The notes: a model not told the origin generated them from the sequence alone. A DNA stretch of 64,000 nucleotides from Rhodovulum steppense (GCF_004339675.1 NZ_SLVM01000005.1:1-64000), one strand, 5' to 3'. Positions 53,193 to 62,293 are shown, counted from the stretch's first letter. Program-made: numbers and translations.

Positions 53193-53813
53193 TTGGACCC
53201 GACCTTCTACATATCGGCCTTTGTCACGCTGTTCGTGGTGATCGACCCGATCGGGCTGGCGCCGCTCTTCGTGGCGCTGACCCAGGGCATCGACTCGCGC
53301 GCGCGCCGTGCCATCGCGTTCCGCGCCGCCGCCATCGCCATCGGCCTGCTGACGCTGTTCGGCATCTTCGGCGAACAGGTGCTGGGATTCGTTGGCATCT
53401 CGATGCCCGCCTTCCGCATCGCGGGCGGGATCCTTCTGTTCCTGACCGCGCTTGACATGCTGTTCGAACGGCGCACGAAACGGCGCGAGGATCAGGCGCA
53501 CGAGGATCGCCCCGATCCGTCGGTCTTTCCGCTGGCAACGCCGCTGATCGCGGGGCCCGGCGCAATGGCGACGATGATCCTGCTGATCGGCGCGGCCGGG
53601 CGCGAACCGGTCGCGATGGTGCTGATCCATCTGGTGATGCTGGCGGTGATCGGGGTCGTGCTGCTGATGTTCCTGGCGGCCGGGCTGATCGAACGCGCGC
53701 TGGGGCGGACCGGAATCAACGTGGTCACGCGGCTTCTGGGGATGCTGTTGGCGGCCTTGTCGGTGCAGTTCGTGCTGGACGGGTTGCGCGATTTCGGGCT
53801 TGCGCCGGTCTGA
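53193..53813 (+). CDS. MarC-family membrane protein
   Basis: A 206-residue protein with six predicted helices. LFVVIDPIGLAPLFVALTQG, RIAGGILLFLTALDML and VFPLATPLIAGPGAMATMIL are the two conserved halves of MarC/UPF0056. Not the antibiotic-resistance gene it was once thought to be; function unknown. TTG 53193 is two bases after the stop of the ABC-F gene, with GAGG nearby; starting here puts the first helix directly at the N terminus. Confidence 0.87.
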   Translation: MDPTFYISAFVTLFVVIDPIGLAPLFVALTQGIDSRARRAIAFRAAAIAIGLLTLFGIFGEQVLGFVGISMPAFRIAGGILLFLTALDMLFERRTKRREDQAHEDRPDPSVFPLATPLIAGPGAMATMILLIGAAGREPVAMVLIHLVMLAVIGVVLLMFLAAGLIERALGRTGINVVTRLLGMLLAALSVQFVLDGLRDFGLAPV

Positions 53814-53872
53814 CACCCTCGCGATTGCGGGGCCGGTCCCTATATCCGGAAAAGGAACCAGAAAGGAAGGCC

Positions 53873-54454
53873 ATGGACGGCGACAGCCTTGCAAGACTGC
53901 TTTACCTCGTGCTGCTCGGCTCGGCGATTGCCGGGTATTTCTTCGTCGCGAACCGCCACCGTCTGGGCCAGGTCGCGCAACAGGCGGCGATCTGGGGGCT
54001 GATCTTCGTGGGCGTGATCGCGGGTTTCGGGCTGTGGTCGGACATCCGCCGCGACGTGGCCCCGCGTCAGGAGGTGTTCGCCGATCAGGCCCGTGTCGAG
54101 GTGCCCCGCGCGCCGGACGGGCATTACTACCTGACGGTCCGGATCAACGGCGCGCCGGTACGATTCGTGGTCGATACCGGCGCGACGGACGTGGTCCTGA
54201 CCCGGCGCGATGCGCAGCGGGTGGGGCTTGACCCCGATGCGCTGGACTATATCGCCGAGGCGCGCACTGCGAACGGTGTGGTGCGCACCGCGCCGGTGCG
54301 GCTGGATCTGGTGGAACTGGGACCGATCGAGGATCGCGGCGTCCGCGCCTTCGTCAATTCGGGCGAGATGCGGGAATCGCTGCTGGGCATGGGCTATCTC
54401 AACCGCTTTGCACGGATCGAGCTTGTGCGCGACCGGATGATCCTGACCCGCTGA
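53873..54454 (+). CDS. Retropepsin-like membrane aspartic protease (TIGR02281)
   Basis: A 193-residue protein with two N-terminal membrane helices (about 7-25 and 39-55) and a single-lobe aspartic protease domain. The active-site motif is DTGA at Asp101 in FVVDTGATDVVLT; the SLLGMGYLNRF segment closes the flap side. It dimerises like retroviral protease. Found widely in Alphaproteobacteria with unknown substrate. An AAGGAAGG ribosome site precedes ATG 53873. Confidence 0.88.
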   Translation: MDGDSLARLLYLVLLGSAIAGYFFVANRHRLGQVAQQAAIWGLIFVGVIAGFGLWSDIRRDVAPRQEVFADQARVEVPRAPDGHYYLTVRINGAPVRFVVDTGATDVVLTRRDAQRVGLDPDALDYIAEARTANGVVRTAPVRLDLVELGPIEDRGVRAFVNSGEMRESLLGMGYLNRFARIELVRDRMILTR

Positions 54455-54460
54455 GGGTGC

Positions 54461-54919
54461 TTAGCCCCCGCTGTCGCGCCGAATCTCCCAGCGCCCCGAG
54501 TCCTCGGACCAGTATTGCGCGCGCAGCCCTGCCCCGGTCAGTGTCCGCCATTGGCCGCGCGCCGCCTCGACCGCGCCGGGATCGTTGCCGTCGAACAGGA
54601 TGCAGACCCGTTCCATCGCCGCGGCCTCTTGCGGTGTGACCTGCGCGCCATCGACCGCCATCAGGCAGACCGCCCCGTTCGGGATGTCGGCGCCCGTGGT
54701 CAGCAGAACCGGCTGATCGGCGTCGAACGCGCCCCCCGCCCGGCCGTGCGGCAAGAACCCGTCGCCCTGCCACAGCCGTTCGTCCAGCCAGTCAAGCCGC
54801 CCGGCATCGCCCCCCCGCACCACGACACGCCAGCCCTGCGCCAGCGACTTGTCCAGAAGCGCGGGCAGCGTCGCCTCGATCGGGCGGCGGGTGAGGTGAT
54901 AGAACATCGCGATGCCCAT
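54461..54919 (-). CDS. holC: DNA polymerase III subunit chi
   Basis: A 152-residue protein of the HolC family, linking the clamp loader to SSB. FYHLTRRPIEATLPALLDKSLAQGW is the conserved N terminus, with LDWLDERLW and the VCILFDGNDPGAVEAARGQWRTL segment after it. ATG 54919 (MGIAMFYHLT) fits relatives; ATG 54907 is possible. The stop lies six bases from the convergent aspartic protease stop. Confidence 0.87.
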   Translation of the reverse strand: MGIAMFYHLTRRPIEATLPALLDKSLAQGWRVVVRGGDAGRLDWLDERLWQGDGFLPHGRAGGAFDADQPVLLTTGADIPNGAVCLMAVDGAQVTPQEAAAMERVCILFDGNDPGAVEAARGQWRTLTGAGLRAQYWSEDSGRWEIRRDSGG

Positions 54920-55039
54920 GCCCCGATGAAAGACCGGCCCGGACAACCGATTGCAAGCGGGAATCGCACGGGGCGCATCCCGCACTGGCCAGACACATTC
55001 AAATCTGTCTATGCTTGCGTCAAAAGGGAGGAGACAACC

Positions 55040-55984
55040 ATGATCCGCAAGGCACTATTCTGCGCCCTGCTGGCCGCACCCGCCTTCGCCAGCGAGGACA
55101 TCCCCGACAAATACCCGCAGTCGGTGCTCTATTCGAAGCCCGTCGAAGTGATCCCCAATGTCTTCTCGGCCATCGGCGCCACCGCGCCGCCCACCTACGA
55201 AAACGCGGGCCACAACAACAACCTGTCCTTCCTCGTCACCGGCGACGGGGTGATCGTCGTCAACGGGGGCGCCAACGCGAAACTCGCAGAGGCGCTGCAT
55301 GCCGAGATCAGGGCCGTCACGGACCAGCCCGTGCGACTGGTCATCAACGAGAACGGCCAGGGCCATGCGATGCTGGGCAACAGCTACTGGGCGGCGCAAG
55401 GCGTCGACATCGTGGCTCATGTCGAGGCGAAGACCGTGTTCGAGGACAATTCCTTCCAGATCCTCGAAGGCATGAAGCGTTACGCCCTCGAAAACGCCGA
55501 AGGCACCGAAGCGGTGGGCCCCACCATCACCTTCGAAGACCGCTACGACATCGAGATGGGCGGCATGAAGATCGAGGTTCTCTATCTCGGCCCCGCCCAT
55601 TCCGAGGGCGACGTCTCGGTCTGGTTGCCCGACGAACGGCTGGTGATCGCGGGCGACATCGCGTTCCACGAGCGCATGCCGCCGATTTTTGCCGAGACCT
55701 GCACAAGCTGCTGGATCGAGACCTGGGATACCGCCTTCGAACCCCTGGGCGCGCTTTACGTCATCCCCGGGCACGGCCATCCCACCAACATGGCCCAAGT
55801 CCGCCGCTATACCCGCGATTATCTGGTCTATCTGCGCGAGCAGATCGCCGAACATATCGATTCTGGCGGAACACTCGACGACGCCTATTATGTCGACCAG
55901 AGCCCGTTTGCGCATCTCGACACGTTCGAGGAACTGGCGACAAAGAATGCAGGCATCGTCTACACGGAAATGGAGTTCGAATGA
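55040..55984 (+). CDS. Secreted metallo-beta-lactamase-fold protein with degenerate metal motif
   Basis: A 314-residue exported protein (signal peptide 1-17, ALFCALLAAPAFA). The MBL fold is clear from NNNLSFLVTGDGVIVVNGG, the AHSEGDVSVWLPDERLVIAGDIAF segment and VIPGHGHPT near the end. The H-x-H-x-D-H zinc motif is replaced by N-G-Q-G-H-A (residues 105-110). A single-metal or altered site, or a non-catalytic role, is likely. Related forms stand with redox or sulfur-oxidation genes. The next gene's start overlaps the stop. Excellent GGGAGGAG ribosome site. Confidence 0.85.
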   Translation: MIRKALFCALLAAPAFASEDIPDKYPQSVLYSKPVEVIPNVFSAIGATAPPTYENAGHNNNLSFLVTGDGVIVVNGGANAKLAEALHAEIRAVTDQPVRLVINENGQGHAMLGNSYWAAQGVDIVAHVEAKTVFEDNSFQILEGMKRYALENAEGTEAVGPTITFEDRYDIEMGGMKIEVLYLGPAHSEGDVSVWLPDERLVIAGDIAFHERMPPIFAETCTSCWIETWDTAFEPLGALYVIPGHGHPTNMAQVRRYTRDYLVYLREQIAEHIDSGGTLDDAYYVDQSPFAHLDTFEELATKNAGIVYTEMEFE

Positions 55985-56541
55985 TGGCCGTCTCGACCCC
56001 CATCTGCGATTTCGGCTGGAAAGCTCCCGCTTTCTCGCTGCCCGGCACCGACGGGCGGACCTGGACGCTGGAGGATGTGCGCGGACCCAAGGGCACGCTG
56101 ATAATGTTCATCTGCAATCACTGCCCCTATGTGATCGCGGTGCGCGACCGGATCATCCGCGATGCGCGCGATCTTCAGGCGCTGGGAATCGGGGTGGCCG
56201 CGATCAGTTCGAACGACGCCGCCACCTATCCTGCCGACAGCTTCGAGAACATGCAGCGGCTTGCGCAGGAACTGGCGCTTCCGTTTCCGTATCTCTATGA
56301 CGAGGATCAGTCGGTCGCAAAGGCGTATGACGCCGTCTGCACCCCGGATTTCTTTGGCTTCGATGCCGGGCTGGGGCTGCAATATCGCGGGCGGCTGGAT
56401 GCCTCGCGCAAGGAGGCGGGTCCGCCGGATCTGCGCCGCGACCTTTACGAGGCGATGAAACAGGTGGCCGAGACCGGCCAGGGACCGCAAGAGCAGATCC
56501 CGTCGATGGGCTGCTCGATCAAATGGAAGGACGCCGCGTGA
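55981..56541 (+). CDS. Thioredoxin-fold redoxin (AhpC/TSA type)
   Basis: A 186-residue cytosolic redoxin without signal peptide. The redox centre is C45-N-H-C48 in FICNHCPYV, and the PAFSLPGTDGRTWTLEDVRG opening is typical of the AhpC/TSA/redoxin group with a CxxC site. ATG 55981 overlaps the TGA of the MBL gene; ATG 55984 follows directly. The next gene starts inside its last codons. The string of overlaps suggests one transcript from 55040 to 57895. Confidence 0.87.
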   Translation: MMAVSTPICDFGWKAPAFSLPGTDGRTWTLEDVRGPKGTLIMFICNHCPYVIAVRDRIIRDARDLQALGIGVAAISSNDAATYPADSFENMQRLAQELALPFPYLYDEDQSVAKAYDAVCTPDFFGFDAGLGLQYRGRLDASRKEAGPPDLRRDLYEAMKQVAETGQGPQEQIPSMGCSIKWKDAA

Positions 56542-57200
56542 AGGCCATCATCTTCGACCTCGACGGAACGCTGATCGACAGCGCGCCCGACATCCATGCA
56601 GCCGTCAACCGCACGCTGGCCGAGACCGGCGATGGCGAACTGCCGCTGGACACCATCCGCGGCTTCATCGGCAATGGCGTGCCCGTGCTGATCGAGCGGG
56701 TGATAGCAGCGCGCGGGCTGGACCCGGCGCGGCAGGCGGCGATGGTGGAAACCTTCATGCGCCATTACGAGGCCGACCCGGCCACGCTGACCACGCTGTT
56801 TCCCGGCGTCAAGGATGCGGTCGAACAGTTCCGCGACGAAGGCTGGGCGATGGGGGTCTGCACCAACAAGCCCGAGGCCGTCTCGCGCGCGATTCTCGAC
56901 CGGCTGGGGATCGGCCCCTATTTCGGAACGGTGGTCGGCGGCGATACACTGGACGTGAAGAAACCCGATCCTGCCGTCGCGCTGGCTGTCAAGGAACGGT
57001 TGGGCGCGACGGTGGCGGTCTATGTCGGCGACAGCGAGATCGACGCGGAATGCGCATGGAAGGCGGGGATGCGCTTTGCCCTCTTCACCGAGGGCTATCA
57101 CCGCGCCGATGACGTGGACGACATCCCGCAGGATGCGCGCTTCTCGGATTTCGACGTTGCGGTGGCCATCGTCGCCCGGCTGGCCGACGAGCTGCGATGA
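56538..57200 (+). CDS. gph: Phosphoglycolate phosphatase
   Basis: A 220-residue HAD phosphatase with FDLDGTLIDSAPDI (nucleophile Asp and acid/base Asp), CTNKPEAVSR (motif II), KKPDPAVAL (motif III Lys) and YVGDSEIDAECAWKAG (motif IV). It removes phosphate from 2-phosphoglycolate, a by-product of Rubisco oxygenation and DNA repair. GTG 56538 overlaps the redoxin stop (GTGA) and has AAGGA upstream; ATG 56523 would add five residues. Confidence 0.9.
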   Translation: MKAIIFDLDGTLIDSAPDIHAAVNRTLAETGDGELPLDTIRGFIGNGVPVLIERVIAARGLDPARQAAMVETFMRHYEADPATLTTLFPGVKDAVEQFRDEGWAMGVCTNKPEAVSRAILDRLGIGPYFGTVVGGDTLDVKKPDPAVALAVKERLGATVAVYVGDSEIDAECAWKAGMRFALFTEGYHRADDVDDIPQDARFSDFDVAVAIVARLADELR

Positions 57201-57895
57201 GCCTGCGGGCGCTGGTCTTCGACGTCGACGGAACGCTTGCCGAAACCGAAGAGGCGCATCGGCGGGCGTTCAATGACAGTTTCGCGGCCTGGGGCCTTGA
57301 CTGGTCCTGGGACCGCGAGGCGTATCGCCGCCTGCTGCGCACCACCGGCGGCAAGGAACGGATGCTGGCCTTTCAGGCCGGCCTGCCCGACGGGGCGGCG
57401 CGGCTGAGCGACGATGAGATCGCGCAATTGCACCGCGAAAAGACCGCCCGCTATGGCGAGATACTGGCCGCGGGCGGTCTGGCGCTGCGCCCCGGCGTGG
57501 CCGAGTTGATCGCCACCGCGCGGGATGCGGGGCTGCGTCTGGCGGTTGCGACCACCACCAACCTGCCCAATGTCGAGGCGCTGGCGCGCTGCTGCTGGGG
57601 ATGCGCGGCGCGCGAGGTGTTCGACGTGATCGCCGCGGGCGACGAGGTGGCGGCCAAGAAACCCGCGCCCGATGTGTTCGACCTGGCCCTTGCGCGGCTG
57701 GCGCTGGACCCCGATGCCTGCCTTGCCTTCGAGGACAGCCGCAATGGCCTGCTCTCGGCCATGGGCGCGGGGCTGCCGGTGATCGTCACCCCCAGCGCCT
57801 ATACCGACCACGAGGATTTCACCGGCGCGGCGCATGTCCTGCCCACGCTCGAGCGCGCGCATTGGCCCGCCCCGCTGGCCGCCATCGCGGGCTGA
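57197..57895 (+). CDS. HAD-family hydrolase, CbbY/beta-phosphoglucomutase type
   Basis: A 232-residue HAD protein. FDVDGTLAETEEAHRRAFN carries the catalytic aspartates, ATTTNLPNVEAL is motif II, KKPAPDVFDLAL motif III and AFEDSRNGLLSAMGAGL motif IV. CbbY enzymes of Rhodobacter dephosphorylate xylulose-1,5-bisphosphate, an inhibitor of Rubisco; specificity here is inferred. ATG 57197 overlaps the gph stop (ATGA). Together with gph it could repair Calvin-cycle by-products. Confidence 0.86.
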   Translation: MSLRALVFDVDGTLAETEEAHRRAFNDSFAAWGLDWSWDREAYRRLLRTTGGKERMLAFQAGLPDGAARLSDDEIAQLHREKTARYGEILAAGGLALRPGVAELIATARDAGLRLAVATTTNLPNVEALARCCWGCAAREVFDVIAAGDEVAAKKPAPDVFDLALARLALDPDACLAFEDSRNGLLSAMGAGLPVIVTPSAYTDHEDFTGAAHVLPTLERAHWPAPLAAIAG

Positions 57896-57899
57896 GGGC

Positions 57900-58169
57900 T
57901 CAGCGCAGCGACAGGAACCGCTTGCCCGTCCTCAGCCGCATCCCCGATTTCCGGCGCGAGATCATCGGGAAATAGAAGAACGACGACAAGGGCGTGGGCC
58001 AGTCGGTGTTCAGCCGCGTTGTCGATGCCTTGCGCGACACCATCGGCAGCCCAAAGAAATCCGAGAACGGCGTGGCGCTGTTCCGGTCCAGGTGCCAAGT
58101 GTAATCGCTCATCACATAGTCGAAGGGGGCCACACTCTTGATGAAGGTGGAATCCTGCTTGCCTGCCAT
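57900..58169 (-). CDS. Small repeat protein B (T-P-L-S repeat family, unknown function)
   Basis: An 89-residue very basic protein. Residues 33-58 and 59-84 are two copies of a 26-residue unit: T-P-F/L-S, then F-F, a P-M-V/I-S triplet and R-K, a T/R-rich stretch, and W-P at the end. The preceding LDRNSA matches IDRSKS in front of the first unit of protein A. No signal peptide or membrane helix. The ribosome site AAAGGAAA is very good. Adjacent to the CbbY gene (convergent, 4 bp apart). No known family is recognised. Confidence 0.78.
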   Translation of the reverse strand: MAGKQDSTFIKSVAPFDYVMSDYTWHLDRNSATPFSDFFGLPMVSRKASTTRLNTDWPTPLSSFFYFPMISRRKSGMRLRTGKRFLSLR

Positions 58170-58263
58170 GGGGTTTCCTTTCGTCTGAACCCTGCCCGAG
58201 CGGGGATCAGACTACCTCAGCGTGCGCGTTCCCGAAAGATGCACGATCCGCACAGGCCCGGGT

Positions 58264-59430
58264 TCAGGCGGCAGGCAGCCGCGCCTCGACCATGCCTGCA
58301 AACCAGGACGATCCGAACGGGATCGCCGCGTCGGAAAACTCGTATTCGGGGTGATGCACCATCTGCGTGTCGCCATTGCCGACAAAGATATAGGCGCCGG
58401 GCCGTGCGTTCAGCATGTAGCTGAAATCCTCGCCCCCCATCATCGGCGCCACGTCGCGGCGCACCCGGCCCGAGACGGATTCGGCCACCTGCGCGGCAAA
58501 CTCGGTCTGGTCGGGGGCATTGTCGGTCACCGGATAGCCGCGCCGCCAGGCAATGTCGGCCCGCGCGCCAAAACCAGCCGCAATATGCTCGACGATCCGG
58601 CGGAACTGCGCCTCGGCCCGGTCGCGTACCGCTTCCTCAAGGCTGCGCACCGTCCCGCGCATCCGCACATTCTGGGCGATCACGTTGCTGGCCTTGCTGT
58701 CGGTCTCGACCGTGCAGACCGAGACGACGACCTGTTTCAGCGGGTCGATGCCGCGCGAGGCGATGGATTGCAGCGCCACGACGATCTGGCTGGCCACCAG
58801 CACCGTGTCGATACATTCATGCGGCTTGGCGGCATGCCCGCCCTTGCCGGTGACGGCGATCTCGAAATCATCGGTCGCGGCCATGATCGGCCCGGTGCGG
58901 ATCGCGAACTCGCCCACCGGCAGGCCGGGCATGTTGTGCATGCCGTAAACCTCGTGGATGCCGAACCGCTCCATCAGCCCGTCCTCGACCATCGCCTTGC
59001 CGCCCGCGCCGCCCTCCTCGGCGGGCTGGAAGATCACCACCGCATTCCCGTCGAAATTGCGCGTCTCGGCCAGATATTTCGCCGCCCCCAAGAGCATCGC
59101 GGTATGCCCGTCATGGCCGCAGGCATGCATCTTGCCCGGATGTTTCGAGGCATGCGGCAGCCCCGTCGCCTCGATGATGGGCAGCGCGTCCATGTCCGCG
59201 CGCAGCCCGATTGCCCGCCCCCGGCTGTCCGTGCGCCCCCGGATCACACCGACCACGCCCGAGCGGCCGATCCCCTCCACCACCTCGTCGCAGCCGAACG
59301 CGCGCAGCTTTGCCGCCACCAGTCCGGAGGTGCGCGGCAGGTCGTACATCAGTTCGGGATGGGCATGGATATCGCGCCGCCATTCGGCGATCTCGTCCTG
59401 CAATTCGGCGAGGCGGTTCTTGACGGGCAT
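58264..59430 (-). CDS. M20-family amidohydrolase (HipO-like)
   Basis: A 388-residue zinc amidohydrolase of the hippurate/N-acyl-amino-acid hydrolase group. The metal site is in MHACGHDGHTAMLLG, the catalytic glutamate pair in FQPAEEGGAGGKAM, and the dimerisation domain lies in the middle (about 180-300). The last His ligand is near MMGGEDFSYML and VHHPEYEF. It releases amino acids from acylated forms; substrate unset. ATG 59430 has GGAGAG. Confidence 0.92.
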   Translation of the reverse strand: MPVKNRLAELQDEIAEWRRDIHAHPELMYDLPRTSGLVAAKLRAFGCDEVVEGIGRSGVVGVIRGRTDSRGRAIGLRADMDALPIIEATGLPHASKHPGKMHACGHDGHTAMLLGAAKYLAETRNFDGNAVVIFQPAEEGGAGGKAMVEDGLMERFGIHEVYGMHNMPGLPVGEFAIRTGPIMAATDDFEIAVTGKGGHAAKPHECIDTVLVASQIVVALQSIASRGIDPLKQVVVSVCTVETDSKASNVIAQNVRMRGTVRSLEEAVRDRAEAQFRRIVEHIAAGFGARADIAWRRGYPVTDNAPDQTEFAAQVAESVSGRVRRDVAPMMGGEDFSYMLNARPGAYIFVGNGDTQMVHHPEYEFSDAAIPFGSSWFAGMVEARLPAA

Positions 59431-59728
59431 CTGTCTCTCCTGAGGGCGCGGCGTTTGCCGCATCACGGTCGACAAGGTGAGCCGCCCCCCGCCCAAGGTC
59501 AAGCCGGGCCGGTTTCGGGGCTGCGGGTGAAATAAGAACGCCCGTCCCGCCCCCGTCCCCCGTGCCGCACCCTGGTTCGCGCGCGGCACCGGCCCGCGAC
59601 CGCCAGTTCCCGCCGGACCCGCAGGCGCGAACAGCGTTCCGGTCCCGCGCGGCCCGGGGCAGCGCCCGAGGCTTGATCGGCGCGAGCGCGCGGGGCATCT
59701 GCGGTCCCACACATCCGGAGTATCCGCC

Positions 59729-60808
59729 ATGTTCGAGACCTTCGGCTTCGAGACCCTTACCGCCCCGCAGGCAGCCCCGTTCCTTGGCCTTGGGCTGGGG
59801 CTTATCTTCGGCGTTCTGGCCGAGGTGACGGGCTTCTGCTTTCGCCGCGCCGTCGCCGGCCCGGCCGAGACGCGCCGCCCGGCGCTGGGCATCTGGATGG
59901 CCGCGCTTGCCGTCGCGATCCTAGGCACGCAGGGGGCGGTCGCGGCCGGGCTGATCTCGTTTCAGGGCCATCGCTTCCTGTCGCCTGACCTGCCGGTGCT
60001 GGCGATCCTTGCGGGCGGGCTGATGTTCGGGGCGGGCATGGTGCTGACGCGGGGCTGCATCGGGCGACTGACGGTGCTGAGCGGCAGCGGCAACCTGCGC
60101 GCGGCGCTGGTGCTGGTGATCGTCGCGATTGCCGCGCATGCCACGATGAAGGGCGTTCTGGCGCCGCTGCGGGTTGCGGCGTCCGAGTTCACGCTGCCCG
60201 TGGGCGAGTGGGGCCTTGCCGCGTTGCCGGGCGGCGCGCTGCTCTGGGCGGCGATCCTTGCCGCCGGTGCCGGGGCGCTGGCCTGCTGCTCGGGCGCGCC
60301 GCGGGGCAAGCTGGCGCTGGCGGTGCTGCTGGGCCTTCTGGTTCCGGCGGGCTGGGTGGGCACGGGCTTCGTGCTGTTCGACGAATTCGACCCGATCCCG
60401 CTGGAAAGCCTGTCCTTTACCGCACCCGCGGCCGATGCGCTGTTCTGGTCGGTCGCGTCCACCGCCGTTGCGCCGGGCCTTGGCGTCGGGCTGATCGGCG
60501 GCGTTCTGGCCGGTGCGCTGGCATCCGCGCTGATCGCGGGCCGGTTCCGCTGGAAAAGCTTCGAGGGTCCGGCCCAGACCGGCCGCTATCTTGCGGGCGC
60601 GGCGCTGATGGGCGTGGGCGGCGTGCTGGCGGGCGGCTGCACGATCGGCGCGGGGCTTGCGGGCGTGCCCACGCTTGGCATGTCGGCCTTCATCGCGCTG
60701 GGCGCCATCGCGCTGGGGGCGCGCGCGGCCGAGGCCGCGCTCAGCGCTCCATCCCGCGACGGATCGAACGCACCATCGCCCACACGCCCACAACGACAAG
60801 GGGCGTGA
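59729..60808 (+). CDS. YeeE/YedE-family transporter (thiosulfate/sulfur)
   Basis: A 359-residue membrane protein with about nine helices, of the YeeE/YedE (TsuA-type) family. Conserved Cys residues lie in TRGCIGRLTVLSGSGNLR and AGGCTIGAGLAGVPTLGMSA, used in E. coli relatives to pass thiosulfate. A third Cys site is FCFRRAV near the N terminus. The last 20 residues are hydrophilic and their codons overlap the DUF3422 gene by 68 bp on the opposite strand. The 298 bp before the gene contain no other gene. Confidence 0.87.
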   Translation: MFETFGFETLTAPQAAPFLGLGLGLIFGVLAEVTGFCFRRAVAGPAETRRPALGIWMAALAVAILGTQGAVAAGLISFQGHRFLSPDLPVLAILAGGLMFGAGMVLTRGCIGRLTVLSGSGNLRAALVLVIVAIAAHATMKGVLAPLRVAASEFTLPVGEWGLAALPGGALLWAAILAAGAGALACCSGAPRGKLALAVLLGLLVPAGWVGTGFVLFDEFDPIPLESLSFTAPAADALFWSVASTAVAPGLGVGLIGGVLAGALASALIAGRFRWKSFEGPAQTGRYLAGAALMGVGGVLAGGCTIGAGLAGVPTLGMSAFIALGAIALGARAAEAALSAPSRDGSNAPSPTRPQRQGA

Positions 60809-62027
60809 GCAGAGCGGTCAGAAGCCCGGTCGAGACCTCCAGCGCATCGGCCAGCGGATAGACCATGTAGGACACAAGGCTGACGGCGTAATAGCTGATC
60901 GCCACGACCGACAGCCCCTCGACCGTGCGTTGCAGGCGCAGTTGCAGATCGGCCCGCTTGTCCATGCTTTCCAGAAGCTTCTGGTTCTGCGCCGAACGTT
61001 CCACATCGACCTGCGTCCGCAGCAGGTTCGCCGCCCGCACCGCGCGCCGTGTCATGTTGTTCAGCTGCGCCTCGGTCGCCTTGACGGTGCGCATCGAAGG
61101 TTCGTAGCGGCGCATCATGAATTCGCGGAAGGTCTGGCGATAGCCGAACCGTTCTTCGCGCAACACCTCGATGCGCTGGTTGACAAGCGCCTCGTAGGCG
61201 GTGGTGGCCGAGAACCGGAACGCGGTCTGCGCCAGCAGGCTTTCCAGTTCCGCCGAGACCGCCAGAAGGTTGCGCAGCGTCTCCTCGGGCTGGCGATGAC
61301 CCTCACGCATCTCGCCCACCAACTCGGTCAGTTGCGGATCGAGTTCGGCCAGCCAAGCGGACAATTGCCGCGCGCGCGGCAGGCCAAGCATCGACATCGC
61401 CTTGTAGGTCTCGATCTCGGTCAGCCGCTGCACAATCCGGCCCACGCGCCGCTCGCCCGTGCCCGGCCGCGCGAAGACCGCGAAACGCATGTGCCCGCCC
61501 GGGTCGATGCGGAAATCGGTCGCCATGATCCCGGCATCGTCCAGGATCGACGAGGCACACAGGCTTTCGGCCACGAACCACTCCGACAGCCGCGCATCAA
61601 CATCATCGCGTCCCTCGCGCAACTGTTCCACCCGGATCAGCGCCGAGGTCAGCCGCGCACCCGGCGCCCTTTCCAGCCAGTCCTCGGGAAACACTTCCCA
61701 TGCGGCTGGGTCGAAGGGTCGCTCGGCCACGCCGGGGGCGAAGATCGTGTAGGTCACGAACTCCGCATGGCTTTCCCACTTGATCTTGTAGCGCCCCATC
61801 GCGCCGAAGAAATGCGTGTCGCCGGGCTTGGGATGCTGGGCGCCGAACCGGTCCAACAGGTCCAACAGGTGCGCACGGTCCGCATCCCGGTCACGGCTGA
61901 CCGCATCCCGCGGCGGCTTGATCGCCAGGAAGGCCGCATGACAGGGCGGCTGAAGCGACGGGAACGGCCGCGCGTGCAGCTCGTTGGTCAGCATGTAGCG
62001 CAGCGGGTGGTCTTCGATCGGGGCCAT
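60741..62027 (-). CDS. DUF3422 membrane protein
   Basis: A 428-residue protein with a conserved N-terminal HPLRYMLTNELHARPFPSL (DUF3422), a long cytosolic helical middle, and two C-terminal membrane helices (about 372-395 and 402-420). Function unknown. It overlaps the 3' end of the YeeE gene on the other strand by 68 bp. A repeat-element copy lies 129 bp upstream, behind pntB. Confidence 0.86.
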   Translation of the reverse strand: MAPIEDHPLRYMLTNELHARPFPSLQPPCHAAFLAIKPPRDAVSRDRDADRAHLLDLLDRFGAQHPKPGDTHFFGAMGRYKIKWESHAEFVTYTIFAPGVAERPFDPAAWEVFPEDWLERAPGARLTSALIRVEQLREGRDDVDARLSEWFVAESLCASSILDDAGIMATDFRIDPGGHMRFAVFARPGTGERRVGRIVQRLTEIETYKAMSMLGLPRARQLSAWLAELDPQLTELVGEMREGHRQPEETLRNLLAVSAELESLLAQTAFRFSATTAYEALVNQRIEVLREERFGYRQTFREFMMRRYEPSMRTVKATEAQLNNMTRRAVRAANLLRTQVDVERSAQNQKLLESMDKRADLQLRLQRTVEGLSVVAISYYAVSLVSYMVYPLADALEVSTGLLTALLTPLVVVGVWAMVRSIRRGMER

Positions 62028-62155
62028 GGCGGGCTCTCGGCTGACTCGGGGCTCACCCAAGCTCTAGCGCATGGATGGGGATTGTAAACGTGACAGGGAC
62101 GCGCCCCGAAGACATGTCAGGGTCTTACGCCGGGACAGGACTGCTCTGCCTGCCC

Positions 62156-62217
62156 CTTCTTCTTGGTTCAAATACCCATAACCGCACGAAGTGCCGGAAG
62201 GCTTGCGCCGAAGGCGC
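62156..62217 (-). repeat. Dispersed element copy 4 between pntB and DUF3422
   Basis: On the minus strand a GCGCC/GGCGC hairpin with a three-base loop (62205-62217) and a weaker GCAC/GTGC hairpin (62184-62194) are followed by the core at 62177-62156: GGGTATTT, four variable bases, CCAAGAAGAAG. Direction is with the pntB-to-DUF3422 transcription. Confidence 0.65.
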
Positions 62218-62293
62218 TCAATTGGAAACGTCAGCGAGAATGCAAAACGCCCCGCCAACCGGGCGGGGCGTCCGGACCGCACTGCGCTCCCGT

